A DNA stretch of 9,347 nucleotides, from assembly GCA_021160845.1 (NCBI GenBank), contig JAGHBT010000152.1, positions 1 through 9,347 on the forward strand. The letters are read 5' to 3'. Under the pieces are notes generated by a model. The model was given only the letters and a program-made list of their open reading frames with translations. It was not told where the DNA came from and searched no databases. The stretch's first letter is position 1; each line of letters starts with the position of its first letter. Positions 1-5,721 of the stretch are shown piece by piece. This stretch comes from a bacterium (GTDB lineage Bacteria; Krumholzibacteriota; Krumholzibacteriia; Krumholzibacteriales; WJIX01). A program made the position numbers and the translations under genes.

Positions 1-357
1 GAGTACAGCGGATGTACACGTAGTTCCGGCTTTAACCTCCACCCCTTCTCCCACTTGCTCAAACACTCTGTTGTTACCTTCTATATAGGCAGAATAAAGA
101 TAGTCAACTGTATCTTTTCCTTCGGCGGTAAAGTAGAATTCCCCCACAGCATCGACCATAGTCCTGCTGGATCTACCCCCTCTAAAGAGTCCCCCCATCC
201 CATCAGCTAAAACAACTAGAATTCCCCTGCTGCTTATTAACTCTTCAGTTTCAGGCTCAAAGATACCGAAGTAGTCCTCATTTTTTTTCTTGACTCTACC
301 TCGGTCAGTCGCTGCCCCCAGGATATAACCCCGGGTTTTTCTAATAAAAGTCTTCAT
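1..357 (-). CDS. PP2C-family Ser/Thr protein phosphatase, N-terminal part (truncated by window edge)
   Basis: This gene reads off the left edge of the window; the first 119 residues are visible. PP2C (PPM) phosphatases remove phosphate from Ser/Thr residues using two metal ions and act in the cytoplasm against Hanks-type kinases or in partner-switching circuits. The diagnostic blocks are present in order: ATDRGRVKKKNEDYFGI (residues 15-32, with the NED metal-site motif at 26-28), LVVLADGMGG (47-56, metal ligand D52), and AGTTCTSAV (110-118, the usual GTT block). The residues after DGMGG are LFRGGRSS, where the family often has HxxGExAS. The start is the ATG at 357-355. An in-frame stop lies about 36 nt upstream, so there is no room for a longer start, but no good ribosome binding site precedes it (GGGAG is 22 nt away). 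The family is secure; the substrate and any C-terminal domain are unknown because the rest is missing. Confidence 0.88.
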   Translation of the reverse strand, partial: MKTFIRKTRGYILGAATDRGRVKKKNEDYFGIFEPETEELISSRGILVVLADGMGGLFRGGRSSRTMVDAVGEFYFTAEGKDTVDYLYSAYIEGNNRVFEQVGEGVEVKAGTTCTSAVL

Positions 358-581
358 GCCAATTATATTACCGGCTATTCTCCCGGAAGGTCAAGTTTCA
401 TTACAACTATTTCATTCTAATTATCCGCGCAATCCGAGATCCCTTGCGCCGTACACGAACAACTGTTATTTTCCACAAACAGGATATACATTATTTTTCT
501 TGCGGGTCAACACAATGTACAGGCACCGGTATACAACAGCGCGTCTTTTACACGAAGGACATTGATTGGAAGGATCAAACC
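358..581. other. divergent intergenic region between PP2C and HAD genes
   Basis: This 224-bp gap separates two divergently transcribed genes and must hold at least their upstream control sites. No strong sigma-70 promoter stands out. A weak plus-strand candidate is TTGCGC (444-449), 16 bp, TTATTT (466-471). Inside its spacer is CGAAC-AACT-GTTAT (456-469), which matches 8 of 10 bases of a Gram-positive-type LexA box. A reading frame is open through part of the region in frame with the HAD gene (from an ATG at 444), but it has no ribosome binding site and no HAD-like sequence. Confidence 0.5.
568..574 (+). promoter_or_regulatory. ribosome binding site deciding the HAD gene start
   Basis: GGAAGGA lies 7 nt before a TTG codon at 582. 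The only ATG upstream in frame (444) has no comparable site. This fixes the start at 582. Confidence 0.75.
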
Positions 582-1274
582 TTGGAAAATTCACGAATTC
601 TAGAGAACCTTTTTGCAAACAAAACTGCGGTAATATTTGATTTCGATAATATTATAGTGGATTCGGAACCGTACCATTTCAGGGCTTACGAAAAGGCCTT
701 CGCGGAGAAAGGACATAAGATAAACCGCGAAGAATACTGGGTTGAGTGGACCTTCAACGGGGGAGGAGCCGAGGGTGAAATCAATAGGTATAATCTCAAA
801 CTCGACCCCGATTACATGAGAAGCAAAAAGGATCCTGTTTATTCATACTTCTGCAAGAGTGGTAAAATAAAGGTTTTCCCTGCCGCGTTAGAGATAATCA
901 AAACTCTAAAGAAAAATAAATTCTCTCTGGCGATAGCTTCCGGTTCTTACCAGCATGACATCCTTTCCATTATAGAAGCAAAGGGTATCGAAAGGAATTT
1001 TCTCGCTGTAATCGGGAAAGATATGGTTCCAAAACCAAAGCCACATCCGGCAACATATCTGAAGGCATCATCCGAACTCGGGATACAACCCTCTAAGTGT
1101 CTTGCAATTGAAGACGCTCAAAAAGGGATAATTAGCGCTCACGAAGCAGGAATGGAAGTAATAGCAGTAGAAACAGCCGTAACAAAAGGATTTAATCTCA
1201 AGGATGCCGATCTTGTCGTATCTAATTTAGAGGAACTTCAAAGATTATTGGAAGATTTATTTACGCCAGGGTAA
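582..1274 (+). CDS. HAD-superfamily hydrolase, beta-phosphoglucomutase-like
   Basis: A 230-residue HAD phosphohydrolase or phosphomutase of the subfamily IA, beta-phosphoglucomutase-like group; these are usually about 215-230 residues and act on small phosphorylated metabolites in the cytoplasm. Motif I is FDFDNIIVDSEP (residues 19-30) with nucleophile D20 and acid/base D22. A mostly helical cap follows (about 31-95). Motif II is IASGS (118-122). Motif III is the lysine in PKPKPHPATYL (150-160). Motif IV is AIEDAQKGIISAHEAGM (175-191) with E177 and D178. The start is TTG 582, set by GGAAGGA 7 nt upstream; this gives a protein beginning just before motif I, as expected. Motif I has Asn where the family nearly always has Gly (DxDG) and Ile at the following Thr/Val position. 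The gene converges on the response-regulator gene with a 28-bp gap. The substrate cannot be read from the sequence. Confidence 0.9.
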   Translation: MENSRILENLFANKTAVIFDFDNIIVDSEPYHFRAYEKAFAEKGHKINREEYWVEWTFNGGGAEGEINRYNLKLDPDYMRSKKDPVYSYFCKSGKIKVFPAALEIIKTLKKNKFSLAIASGSYQHDILSIIEAKGIERNFLAVIGKDMVPKPKPHPATYLKASSELGIQPSKCLAIEDAQKGIISAHEAGMEVIAVETAVTKGFNLKDADLVVSNLEELQRLLEDLFTPG

Positions 1275-1302
1275 ATCGAATTCCTTGCCGACTTCAACAA
1301 AT

Positions 1303-1989
1303 TTAAATTTCTATAAGTTCTTCTTCAATTTCCGGTTCATAAAAGGGGTCAATTCTCTTCTGAGTTTCAATAAATACTTGCCTTATAAGTCTTCTCGCTT
1401 CTTCGCAAGCCTTTACATACCTTTCAACTTCCGGATTATCCCCGGCAATATTTATTATGTATGCCAGATTTTCTTTCAGATCATTCAACGGTCCCGATAA
1501 TTTACCTGACAACTCGGCAACGATTTCTTTTTCAGATTTTTCTTCAGCCCTTTCAATATCCGCCACCTTTGTTTCCTTCTTGGAAATGAGATGGTTGATC
1601 CTCGCGATAAGCTCTTTAAAATCAAATGGTTTAGTCATATATTCATCCGCGTCAAGACCCATTCCCTCGAGTTTATCGTTTGTTTCTCCTTTTGCCGTTA
1701 AAAAGATCACGGGGATATCCCTCGTTCTATCCATTGTTTTTATTCGTTTGCATACTTCAAAACCATCTAATTCGGGCATCATTACATCCAGAATCAGGCA
1801 ATCAGGTATCTTCTCTTGCACCTTCTTTAGAACCAATTTGCCATTTCTTGCCGTGCGTACCTTAAACCCTTTGCTTTCAAGGTTCAATTTCACTATCCGC
1901 CGTAAATCCTTGTCATCCTCAGCTATCAGAACATCAAACATATTTAGTCCAACATGTAGTCTGTCGTCTAAATCCCGAAAGTCATTCAT
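1303..1989 (-). CDS. response regulator: receiver domain plus a helical, degenerate DHp-like C-terminal domain
   Basis: A 228-residue two-component protein. The receiver domain (about residues 18-138) is complete: acidic pair D25/D26 in LIAEDD, phosphoacceptor D68 in LILDVMMPELDG, T98 in FLTAKG, and K120 in MTKPFD. It should accept phosphate from a histidine kinase, none of which is in the window. The C-terminal part (about 139-228) is not a DNA-binding winged helix, HTH, GGDEF or HD-GYP domain. It is charged and helical. Residues 158-178 (AELSGKLSGPLNDLK onward) read like the H-box region of a HisKA dimerisation domain, but the SHELRxPL core has become SGKLSGPL, so the phosphorylated His is a Gly. 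A second helix (186-213, NPEVERYVKACEEARRLIR) fits the partner helix. The ATG at 1989 is chosen because GGAGGT lies 7 nt upstream; a GTG at 2004 overlaps that site. The receiver is certain; the DHp reading is an inference. Confidence 0.9.
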   Translation of the reverse strand: MNDFRDLDDRLHVGLNMFDVLIAEDDKDLRRIVKLNLESKGFKVRTARNGKLVLKKVQEKIPDCLILDVMMPELDGFEVCKRIKTMDRTRDIPVIFLTAKGETNDKLEGMGLDADEYMTKPFDFKELIARINHLISKKETKVADIERAEEKSEKEIVAELSGKLSGPLNDLKENLAYIINIAGDNPEVERYVKACEEARRLIRQVFIETQKRIDPFYEPEIEEELIEI

Positions 1990-1996
1990 CAAACAT

Positions 1997-2002
1997 ACCT
2001 CC
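1997..2002 (-). promoter_or_regulatory. ribosome binding site deciding the response-regulator start
   Basis: GGAGGT on the minus strand lies 7 nt before the ATG at 1989-1987. It rules out the GTG at 2004, which falls upstream of or inside the site, and is better placed than the ATG at 1941. Confidence 0.8.
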
Positions 2003-2074
2003 ACCTGATAAAGTCTTCTTTCTACTTATCGTCCAATAAAAAACATCCTTTACTAATTTCTAAGAATATCCAAA

Positions 2075-2099
2075 GTAAGCCCCTTATATAGGGGCTTAC
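2075..2099 (-). terminator. stem-loop, probable terminator of the secreted-protein gene
   Basis: A perfect 10-bp inverted repeat (arms 2075-2084 and 2090-2099, core AAGCCCCT / AGGGGCTT) has a 5-nt loop (TATAT). It lies 37 nt past the stop of the minus-strand secreted-protein gene and 86 bp before the response-regulator start. The bases after the stem on the minus strand are TTTGGATATTC, a poor T-tract. It may therefore be a weak or Rho-assisted terminator, or an attenuator for the response-regulator gene. Confidence 0.6.
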
Positions 2100-2135
2100 A
2101 CTGAACAATTGGAAAAATTACAGAGGAATAAAAAC

Positions 2136-3125
2136 CTAATGTGAGCGCATTTTACTCTTAAGAGCACCCCAGCTCGTCAGTTCAGCATTAATAGGCTTCT
2201 CAAAAAAGGTAGTGTCGGAAGCTCCGCATTCAACAAAAGAGTCTCTGATAACTTCACCTGAAACAGAGGTGACAGAAAATGCCGTATAATAGATAACAAC
2301 ATCATGAGGAGGATCAACATGGGAATACTGCCGAAACTCTCCGGGAACAGTGGCAAAATCAACCAGAAAATCACCGTCGCCATACCCTTCAGGAAAACGA
2401 TCGGTTGAGTAACGTATTATCGTATGGTCGCCCCCACCTGCAGTCCACATCAATTTTACACTATTAGCATAACCTGGTTCAGCTTCAAAATCGAGAACAG
2501 GCAAATTCGGTTCTTCACACATTGGTTCCTGGCAGGTGTACAGATAGCTACTTCCCACATAACCGCCATGGTGCGGCGAAAAAGCATAGTGCGCATCACC
2601 GTAGTGATCGGTGGCAAACATTCCACCAGTGGATGTATTCTCTACAATAGTCACCCAGATAGGATCATTGTTACCGGACGGAATAATATAAAAATACCCT
2701 ATCAAGGTCGGCCCACAAAGTGATATTCCTCTTTCAACCTCGATATTCATATGGTAAAACCCGGAATTCATTTTCTTTGAGCTACCAGATATAACAAATC
2801 CATTTTGAGGTAAAAAGGATGCTATCGAGTCACATGATTCAACACCAAATTCAACTCCTACAATCCCACTGTGTGCATTGTAAAAATAAACCGGAATTTC
2901 AACTGGTGATTCACCCGACCCAAGAGTCCTGTTGCAAATCACATCCTCCGGTAAGGCGGATACATCTCCGAAATGAATGGCAAGTCTCACAAGATAGTTA
3001 TACTGAAAATAGTCAGGAGCCAAATCCAGCGAACCATAGCATTGAGCGTAGAGACCGCCTGAAATAATTATCGAATAGATAATGAATATCGACAGTATAG
3101 AAAGTTTTTTTGTCCACTTCCGCAT
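2136..3125 (-). CDS. exported protein with beta-rich domain and fibronectin-III-like domain
   Basis: A 329-residue protein that should be exported. Residues 1-27 are a signal peptide: MRKWTKK, then a hydrophobic stretch (8-25), then LYA before Q28. The Cys at 29 is not in a lipobox, so signal peptidase I cleavage is expected rather than lipidation. Residues about 30-165 are beta-rich (VEIPVYFYNAHSGIVGVEFGV) and resemble the cohesin-like or 'n-terminal' domains of FCB-group secreted proteins. Residues about 206-300 resemble a fibronectin type III fold (VKLMWTAGGGDHTIIRYSTD, later YYTAFSVTSVSGE). The mature chain has seven cysteines (29, 64, 98, 137, 198, 203, 300). It ends in a short tail, ELTSWGALKSKMRSH. 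The start is ATG 3125, with GGAGGAG 7 nt upstream; an ATG 21 nt further up overlaps that site. It is a single-gene unit with its own promoter. I do not recognise a specific family and propose no enzyme activity. Confidence 0.82.
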   Translation of the reverse strand: MRKWTKKLSILSIFIIYSIIISGGLYAQCYGSLDLAPDYFQYNYLVRLAIHFGDVSALPEDVICNRTLGSGESPVEIPVYFYNAHSGIVGVEFGVESCDSIASFLPQNGFVISGSSKKMNSGFYHMNIEVERGISLCGPTLIGYFYIIPSGNNDPIWVTIVENTSTGGMFATDHYGDAHYAFSPHHGGYVGSSYLYTCQEPMCEEPNLPVLDFEAEPGYANSVKLMWTAGGGDHTIIRYSTDRFPEGYGDGDFLVDFATVPGEFRQYSHVDPPHDVVIYYTAFSVTSVSGEVIRDSFVECGASDTTFFEKPINAELTSWGALKSKMRSH

Positions 3126-3132
3126 GTTGTTA

Positions 3133-3139
3133 CTCCTCC
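3133..3139 (-). promoter_or_regulatory. ribosome binding site deciding the secreted-protein start
   Basis: GGAGGAG on the minus strand is 7 nt before the ATG at 3125-3123. The predicted protein then begins with a standard positively charged signal-peptide N-region. Confidence 0.8.
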
Positions 3140-3192
3140 GGTGCACTTCGCTGAAACAACGAAAGCTCTAGAATAAACCTTTAACTGTGTTT

Positions 3193-3221
3193 ATTATGAC
3201 ATGTCTGGGGAAAAAAGTCAA
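3193..3221 (-). promoter_or_regulatory. sigma-70-type promoter for the secreted-protein gene
   Basis: On the minus strand, TTGACT (3221-3216, 5 of 6 to consensus) is followed by a 17-bp spacer and CATAAT (3198-3193, 5 of 6). A start near 3186 would give a 5' leader of about 60 nt ending in the GGAGGAG site. This is the best promoter match in the window. Confidence 0.72.
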
Positions 3222-3250
3222 TCGGATTGAGTTATAAACTCCATCCGGGC

Positions 3251-3283
3251 TTTGGCAGGCGCCTGTCAAAACGCCTTTCAAAT
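3251..3283. promoter_or_regulatory. operator-like array: 20-bp palindrome plus a third direct half-site
   Basis: Positions 3251-3270 form a 20-bp palindrome with one mismatched pair, centred on CAGGCGCCTG. The right half, CGCCTGTCAAAA (3260-3271), is repeated directly as CGCCTTTCAAAT (3272-3283), 10 of 12 identical, with a 12-bp period. So three copies of a CGCCTnTCAAA half-site lie side by side. They sit about 30 bp upstream of the -35 element of the secreted-protein promoter, a usual place for an activator. The regulator is unknown. The absence of a loop argues against a terminator. Confidence 0.5.
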
Positions 3284-3321
3284 CGTTACTTGCATCAAAT
3301 ACAATTGGTACTACTTAGCTG

Positions 3322-3373
3322 CCGGATTGGGAATGATTTTTGGAAAAACTTAGTCTTTATATCATTCCTCCGG
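3322..3373. repeat. imperfect inverted repeat between GNAT stop and the operator-like array
   Basis: GGAATGAT (3330-3337) pairs with ATCATTCC (3361-3368), and CCGG (3322-3325) with CCGG (3370-3373), separated by small internal loops. The central loop is 23 nt and contains TTTTT-GG-AAAAA, which could also fold back. It lies 24 nt past the end of the minus-strand GNAT gene, where a terminator is expected, but no T-run follows on the minus strand (CAGCTAAG). On the plus strand it is followed by TTTTATAA. Its role is uncertain. Confidence 0.45.
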
Positions 3374-3396
3374 TTTTATAAGCCTTCACCACAAAT

Positions 3397-3855
3397 TTAT
3401 ACATCCGTATTTTTTCTTTTCGTAAAATATACTATATCCGTGTGTCTCTTGTATTCCAATCTCTCGAAAACCTCCATGGAATTACTATTCCAATCTTCGA
3501 TTAAGCAGGCTATTATTTCAATCCCCAGCTCGTAAAGAACCTCTTCTACCCTGTCAACCAACATTCTCGCGATCCCCCGCCTCTGAAATTCAGGAGCGAC
3601 AACAAGCCTGTTTATCCAACCCTTCCGTCCATCATGCGTTCCAAAAACAGAACCTGCCAATTCATTTTCTGACAAGGCAACAAAGAAAACGGCACTCCCT
3701 CCCTTTAACTCATTCTCGATTCTGTCCCGCCTGTCTCGACCCTTTGGTTTGTACGGAAGACCTGATTTATTCCAAAGCCCGACTAGGGCATTATAGTCTT
3801 CCATGCGAAACTCCCTTATCATTATATTTGACGAATTGTTAAATCGCGATTTCAT
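3397..3855 (-). CDS. GNAT-family N-acetyltransferase (RimI-like)
   Basis: A GNAT acetyltransferase of 152 residues, the usual size for a single-domain member, transferring acetyl from acetyl-CoA to an amine on an unknown small molecule or protein in the cytoplasm. The fold is readable: beta-1 IREFRMEDY (residues 13-21); a helical part including PYKPKGRDRRDRIENEL; beta-2/3 AVFFVALSENELAGSVFGT; beta-4 INRLVVAPEFQ; the pyrophosphate-binding loop QRRGIA (91-96); then the C-terminal strand/helix with NSNSMEVFERLEY. The start is uncertain. ATG 3855 has GGTG 6 nt upstream and fits the promoter at 3898-3927. TTG 3867 and ATG 3822 are possible; the latter starts right at beta-1 but has no ribosome binding site. 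It is divergent from the BioF2-like acyltransferase gene and is probably a single-gene unit. Confidence 0.88.
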   Translation of the reverse strand: MKSRFNNSSNIMIREFRMEDYNALVGLWNKSGLPYKPKGRDRRDRIENELKGGSAVFFVALSENELAGSVFGTHDGRKGWINRLVVAPEFQRRGIARMLVDRVEEVLYELGIEIIACLIEDWNSNSMEVFERLEYKRHTDIVYFTKRKNTDV

Positions 3856-3897
3856 TTCACACACCAATATCTTGTTTAATTCAAACTTGTTTTTTTG

Positions 3898-3927
3898 ATT
3901 TTACAGTATTTACAACATTGCTTTCAA
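3898..3927 (-). promoter_or_regulatory. probable sigma-70-type promoter for the GNAT gene
   Basis: On the minus strand TTGAAA (3927-3922, 5 of 6), an 18-bp spacer, then TAAAAT (3903-3898, 5 of 6). A start near 3891 leaves a leader of about 35 nt before ATG 3855. The surrounding DNA is very AT-rich, so a chance match is possible. Confidence 0.5.
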
Positions 3928-4027
3928 GACTATTAGAAATTTTGTTTAGGAAATTGCAAATGTATGTAAAACTCCTTGTTTTTCTATATATTTCCTCCGC
4001 GTATCATTATGGCTTCATTTATGATTA

Positions 4028-4056
4028 TTGACTATTCACACGATACATATTAAATT
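4028..4056 (+). promoter_or_regulatory. probable sigma-70-type promoter for the BioF2-like acyltransferase gene
   Basis: TTGACT (4028-4033, 5 of 6), a 17-bp spacer, then TAAATT (4051-4056, 4 of 6). A start near 4063 gives a leader of about 90 nt. The leader contains a small hairpin, GAGAGA-CCT-TCTCTC (4074-4088). The 10-mer CGATACATAT occurs in the promoter spacer (4041-4050) and again just before the ribosome binding region (4120-4129). Confidence 0.5.
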
Positions 4057-4154
4057 ATGTTTCTAAGTCGGAAGAGAGACCTTCTCTCATACAGGGCAAG
4101 GCCGCGACAGTTAATAACGCGATACATATCTCCTCGTTTGGAGCACGGTAATAA

Positions 4155-5114
4155 ATGGAATTTAAAGTATACAATCGCAAATCTCTCAATGTGGAGAAAT
4201 GGGAAAAACTTACATCCAGTGGAAGCTTCTTTCACACTCACCAATGGGCTGATATCTGCTCGGAAGGCCTTGGACACAATGCTCACTCTGTCTTTCTCAC
4301 CGGGGTTGAAAATAGCAAGCTAATAATAGGGATGCCCGCTATAATCACAAAAAGATTAGGATTCAAGTCATTCTATTCAATGCCCTACGGCACATACGGT
4401 GAAGTTATTCTTAGAAAAGGAATTAATGAAACCCAGAGAGACATATTCAACACACACCTTATTAAATATCTGAAAAGAAACCGTTTTTCACGCATAGCGA
4501 TCACAGACTATGAAGGTAAATTCGCGAAAATCAGCGAACCTTTTCTGAGTACATCCCCGGCATTTACTCATATTATATACCTTAACGGAAACGATAAACA
4601 TGACCCCCCGGATAAGAAAATAAACGGGCATGTAAGAGCGGGGCTGAAAGCCGACACAAACGAAATTACCATAAATGACAAAAGGCATCTCAATGCCTTT
4701 TACAAACTCTATCTAATTACCGGGAAACGGCATGAACAGAGAAAACCCCTTTACAGCAAACGATTTTTCCGTGCTATCCTTGATGTTCTGAATGAATCAG
4801 ACATGCTCCATTGGAACGCCCTTATGGAAAACGGAACGATGGTAGGTTCATGTATTAATTTCATACATGGTGACACACTCTTTAACTGGCAAACTGTATC
4901 CGATTACTCTAAAAGACACCTGAAGCCAAACCATGTTCTTCTGACCAGCTCAATCAATTTTGCAATAAAAAAGGGGATCAAAAAGGTAAACCTCGGCGCC
5001 TCTCCAGCCTACGCCCATAGCCTTATCGACTACAAAGAACGCTGGGGAGGAATTCGGGTAAATTATGACGTTTACATCTCTGATTCCTGGATTAGGAAAT
5101 TACTCAGAAAATAA
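4155..5114 (+). CDS. BioF2/FemAB-like acyltransferase (Acetyltransf_6, GNAT fold)
   Basis: A 319-residue protein of the Acetyltransf_6 (BioF2-like) group, related to FemAB peptidyltransferases: two GNAT-like halves, of which the C-terminal one is the better conserved. Visible marks are the N-terminal SFFHTHQWADI block (residues 24-34), where the family typically has an aromatic 'p.q...W' segment; a conserved-looking MENGTMVGSCINF strand (about 224-236); the helix leader KPNHVLLTSSINFAIKKGIKKVNLG (about 257-281); and the family-typical C-terminal GASPAYAHSLIDYKERWGG (281-299). No signal peptide or membrane segment is seen, so it is cytoplasmic. Such enzymes often act in cell-envelope or exopolysaccharide assembly or on aminoacyl donors, but no such cluster is visible here, so the substrate is unknown. 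The ATG at 4155 has GGAG 11 nt upstream. It is transcribed alone, divergent from the GNAT gene. Confidence 0.8.
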   Translation: MEFKVYNRKSLNVEKWEKLTSSGSFFHTHQWADICSEGLGHNAHSVFLTGVENSKLIIGMPAIITKRLGFKSFYSMPYGTYGEVILRKGINETQRDIFNTHLIKYLKRNRFSRIAITDYEGKFAKISEPFLSTSPAFTHIIYLNGNDKHDPPDKKINGHVRAGLKADTNEITINDKRHLNAFYKLYLITGKRHEQRKPLYSKRFFRAILDVLNESDMLHWNALMENGTMVGSCINFIHGDTLFNWQTVSDYSKRHLKPNHVLLTSSINFAIKKGIKKVNLGASPAYAHSLIDYKERWGGIRVNYDVYISDSWIRKLLRK

Positions 5115-5224
5115 TATGCTCATTCCGGCTTTCCACATAGCCCATGTTTTGTGTGGGGCAAAGTAAAAACATACAAATAACCGGAACTTAGCATTTTCGC
5201 CAGCCCGGCTGTTTTCCCCACATG
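5115..5224 (+). other. structured intergenic region with competing stems after the acyltransferase gene
   Basis: Immediately after the stop codon there is an imperfect long hairpin: ATGCT (5116-5120) with AGCAT (5190-5194) and TTCCGG (5123-5128) with CCGGAA (5181-5186), ending in TTTT, so it could act as a weak terminator. Within it, CCACAT (5133-5138) can pair with GTGTGG (5151-5156). The same TGTGGGG (5152-5158) can instead pair with CCCCACA (5216-5222) further on. The two CCACA-type segments lie in a related context (CCGGCT..TTCC..ACAT..AGCCC), i.e. an imperfect direct repeat at 5125-5143 and 5205-5233. Terminator, attenuator or small-RNA locus are all possible. Confidence 0.4.
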
Positions 5225-5334
5225 CTTGAGCCCTCCTTTCTGCATTATTAAAAATAGAGTTGACAGTTAATTGTTTAAAAATCCTGAGGAATTTGCTAAT
5301 CTAAAATATACTTGTTTGAACAAATGGGGATTTT

Positions 5335-5721
5335 ATGATTTACGGAATAGGCACCGATATCATTTCTATTTCAAGGATTGAGAAAATTATTTTGAGATAT
5401 GGCAAACACTTTCTTGCCAGAATCTACACCGACGAAGAAATAGCAAAAGGACTAAAGCGCAAAGACAACGCTTCTTTCTTTGCTGGGAGATTCGCCGCGC
5501 GCGAGGCCTTCCTTAAAGCGCTCGGGACAGGATTGATGCAAGGTATTTCAATGAAAGAAATTCAAATCTTAAATAATGAAGAGGGGAAACCATCTTTTGT
5601 TCTCTCACCGCGTATAGAAAAAATTCTTAAAAACAGAAATATCCTATGTGCTCACCTGAGTATTTCTCACGACGCTAATATTGCCCATGCTGTTGTTGTA
5701 ATGGAGAAAGGCAAAAAATAA
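5335..5721 (+). CDS. acpS: holo-[acyl-carrier-protein] synthase
   Basis: AcpS transfers the 4'-phosphopantetheine arm of coenzyme A to the active serine of acyl carrier protein, activating it for fatty-acid synthesis; it works in the cytoplasm as a trimer and is normally essential. The 128-residue length is typical. The signatures are clear: GIGTDIISISRIE at residues 4-16 with metal-binding D8; AGRFAAREAFLKALGTG at 50-66 with metal-binding E57; and HLSISHD at 107-113. The start ATG 5335 is preceded by GGGGA with only a 4-nt spacer, which is short. It stands alone on the plus strand, 220 bp after the acyltransferase gene, with no fatty-acid genes beside it. A TTGACA at 5260-5265 is not matched by a -10 element at proper spacing, so I cannot place its promoter. 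Confidence 0.97.
   Translation: MIYGIGTDIISISRIEKIILRYGKHFLARIYTDEEIAKGLKRKDNASFFAGRFAAREAFLKALGTGLMQGISMKEIQILNNEEGKPSFVLSPRIEKILKNRNILCAHLSISHDANIAHAVVVMEKGKK

Noticed and set aside
444..581. 46-codon in-frame N-terminal extension of the HAD gene from ATG 444
   Set aside because: No ribosome binding site at 444, the sequence is unlike HAD proteins, and GGAAGGA sits 7 nt before TTG 582.
1457..2008. 183-codon open frame on the plus strand, antisense to the response regulator
   Set aside because: Ser/Leu-rich composition typical of the reverse frame of a real gene; the minus-strand receiver domain is unambiguous.
3227..3535. 102-codon plus-strand frame over the gap before the GNAT gene
   Set aside because: It runs antisense into the GNAT 3' end, has no ribosome binding site and no recognisable domain; the gap is better explained by promoter and inverted-repeat elements.
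5260..5312. TTGACA (5260-5265) with TAAAAT/TATACT (5302-5312) as acpS promoter
   Set aside because: The spacer is 36 bp or more, far outside the 16-18 bp range, and no -10 lies at the correct distance.
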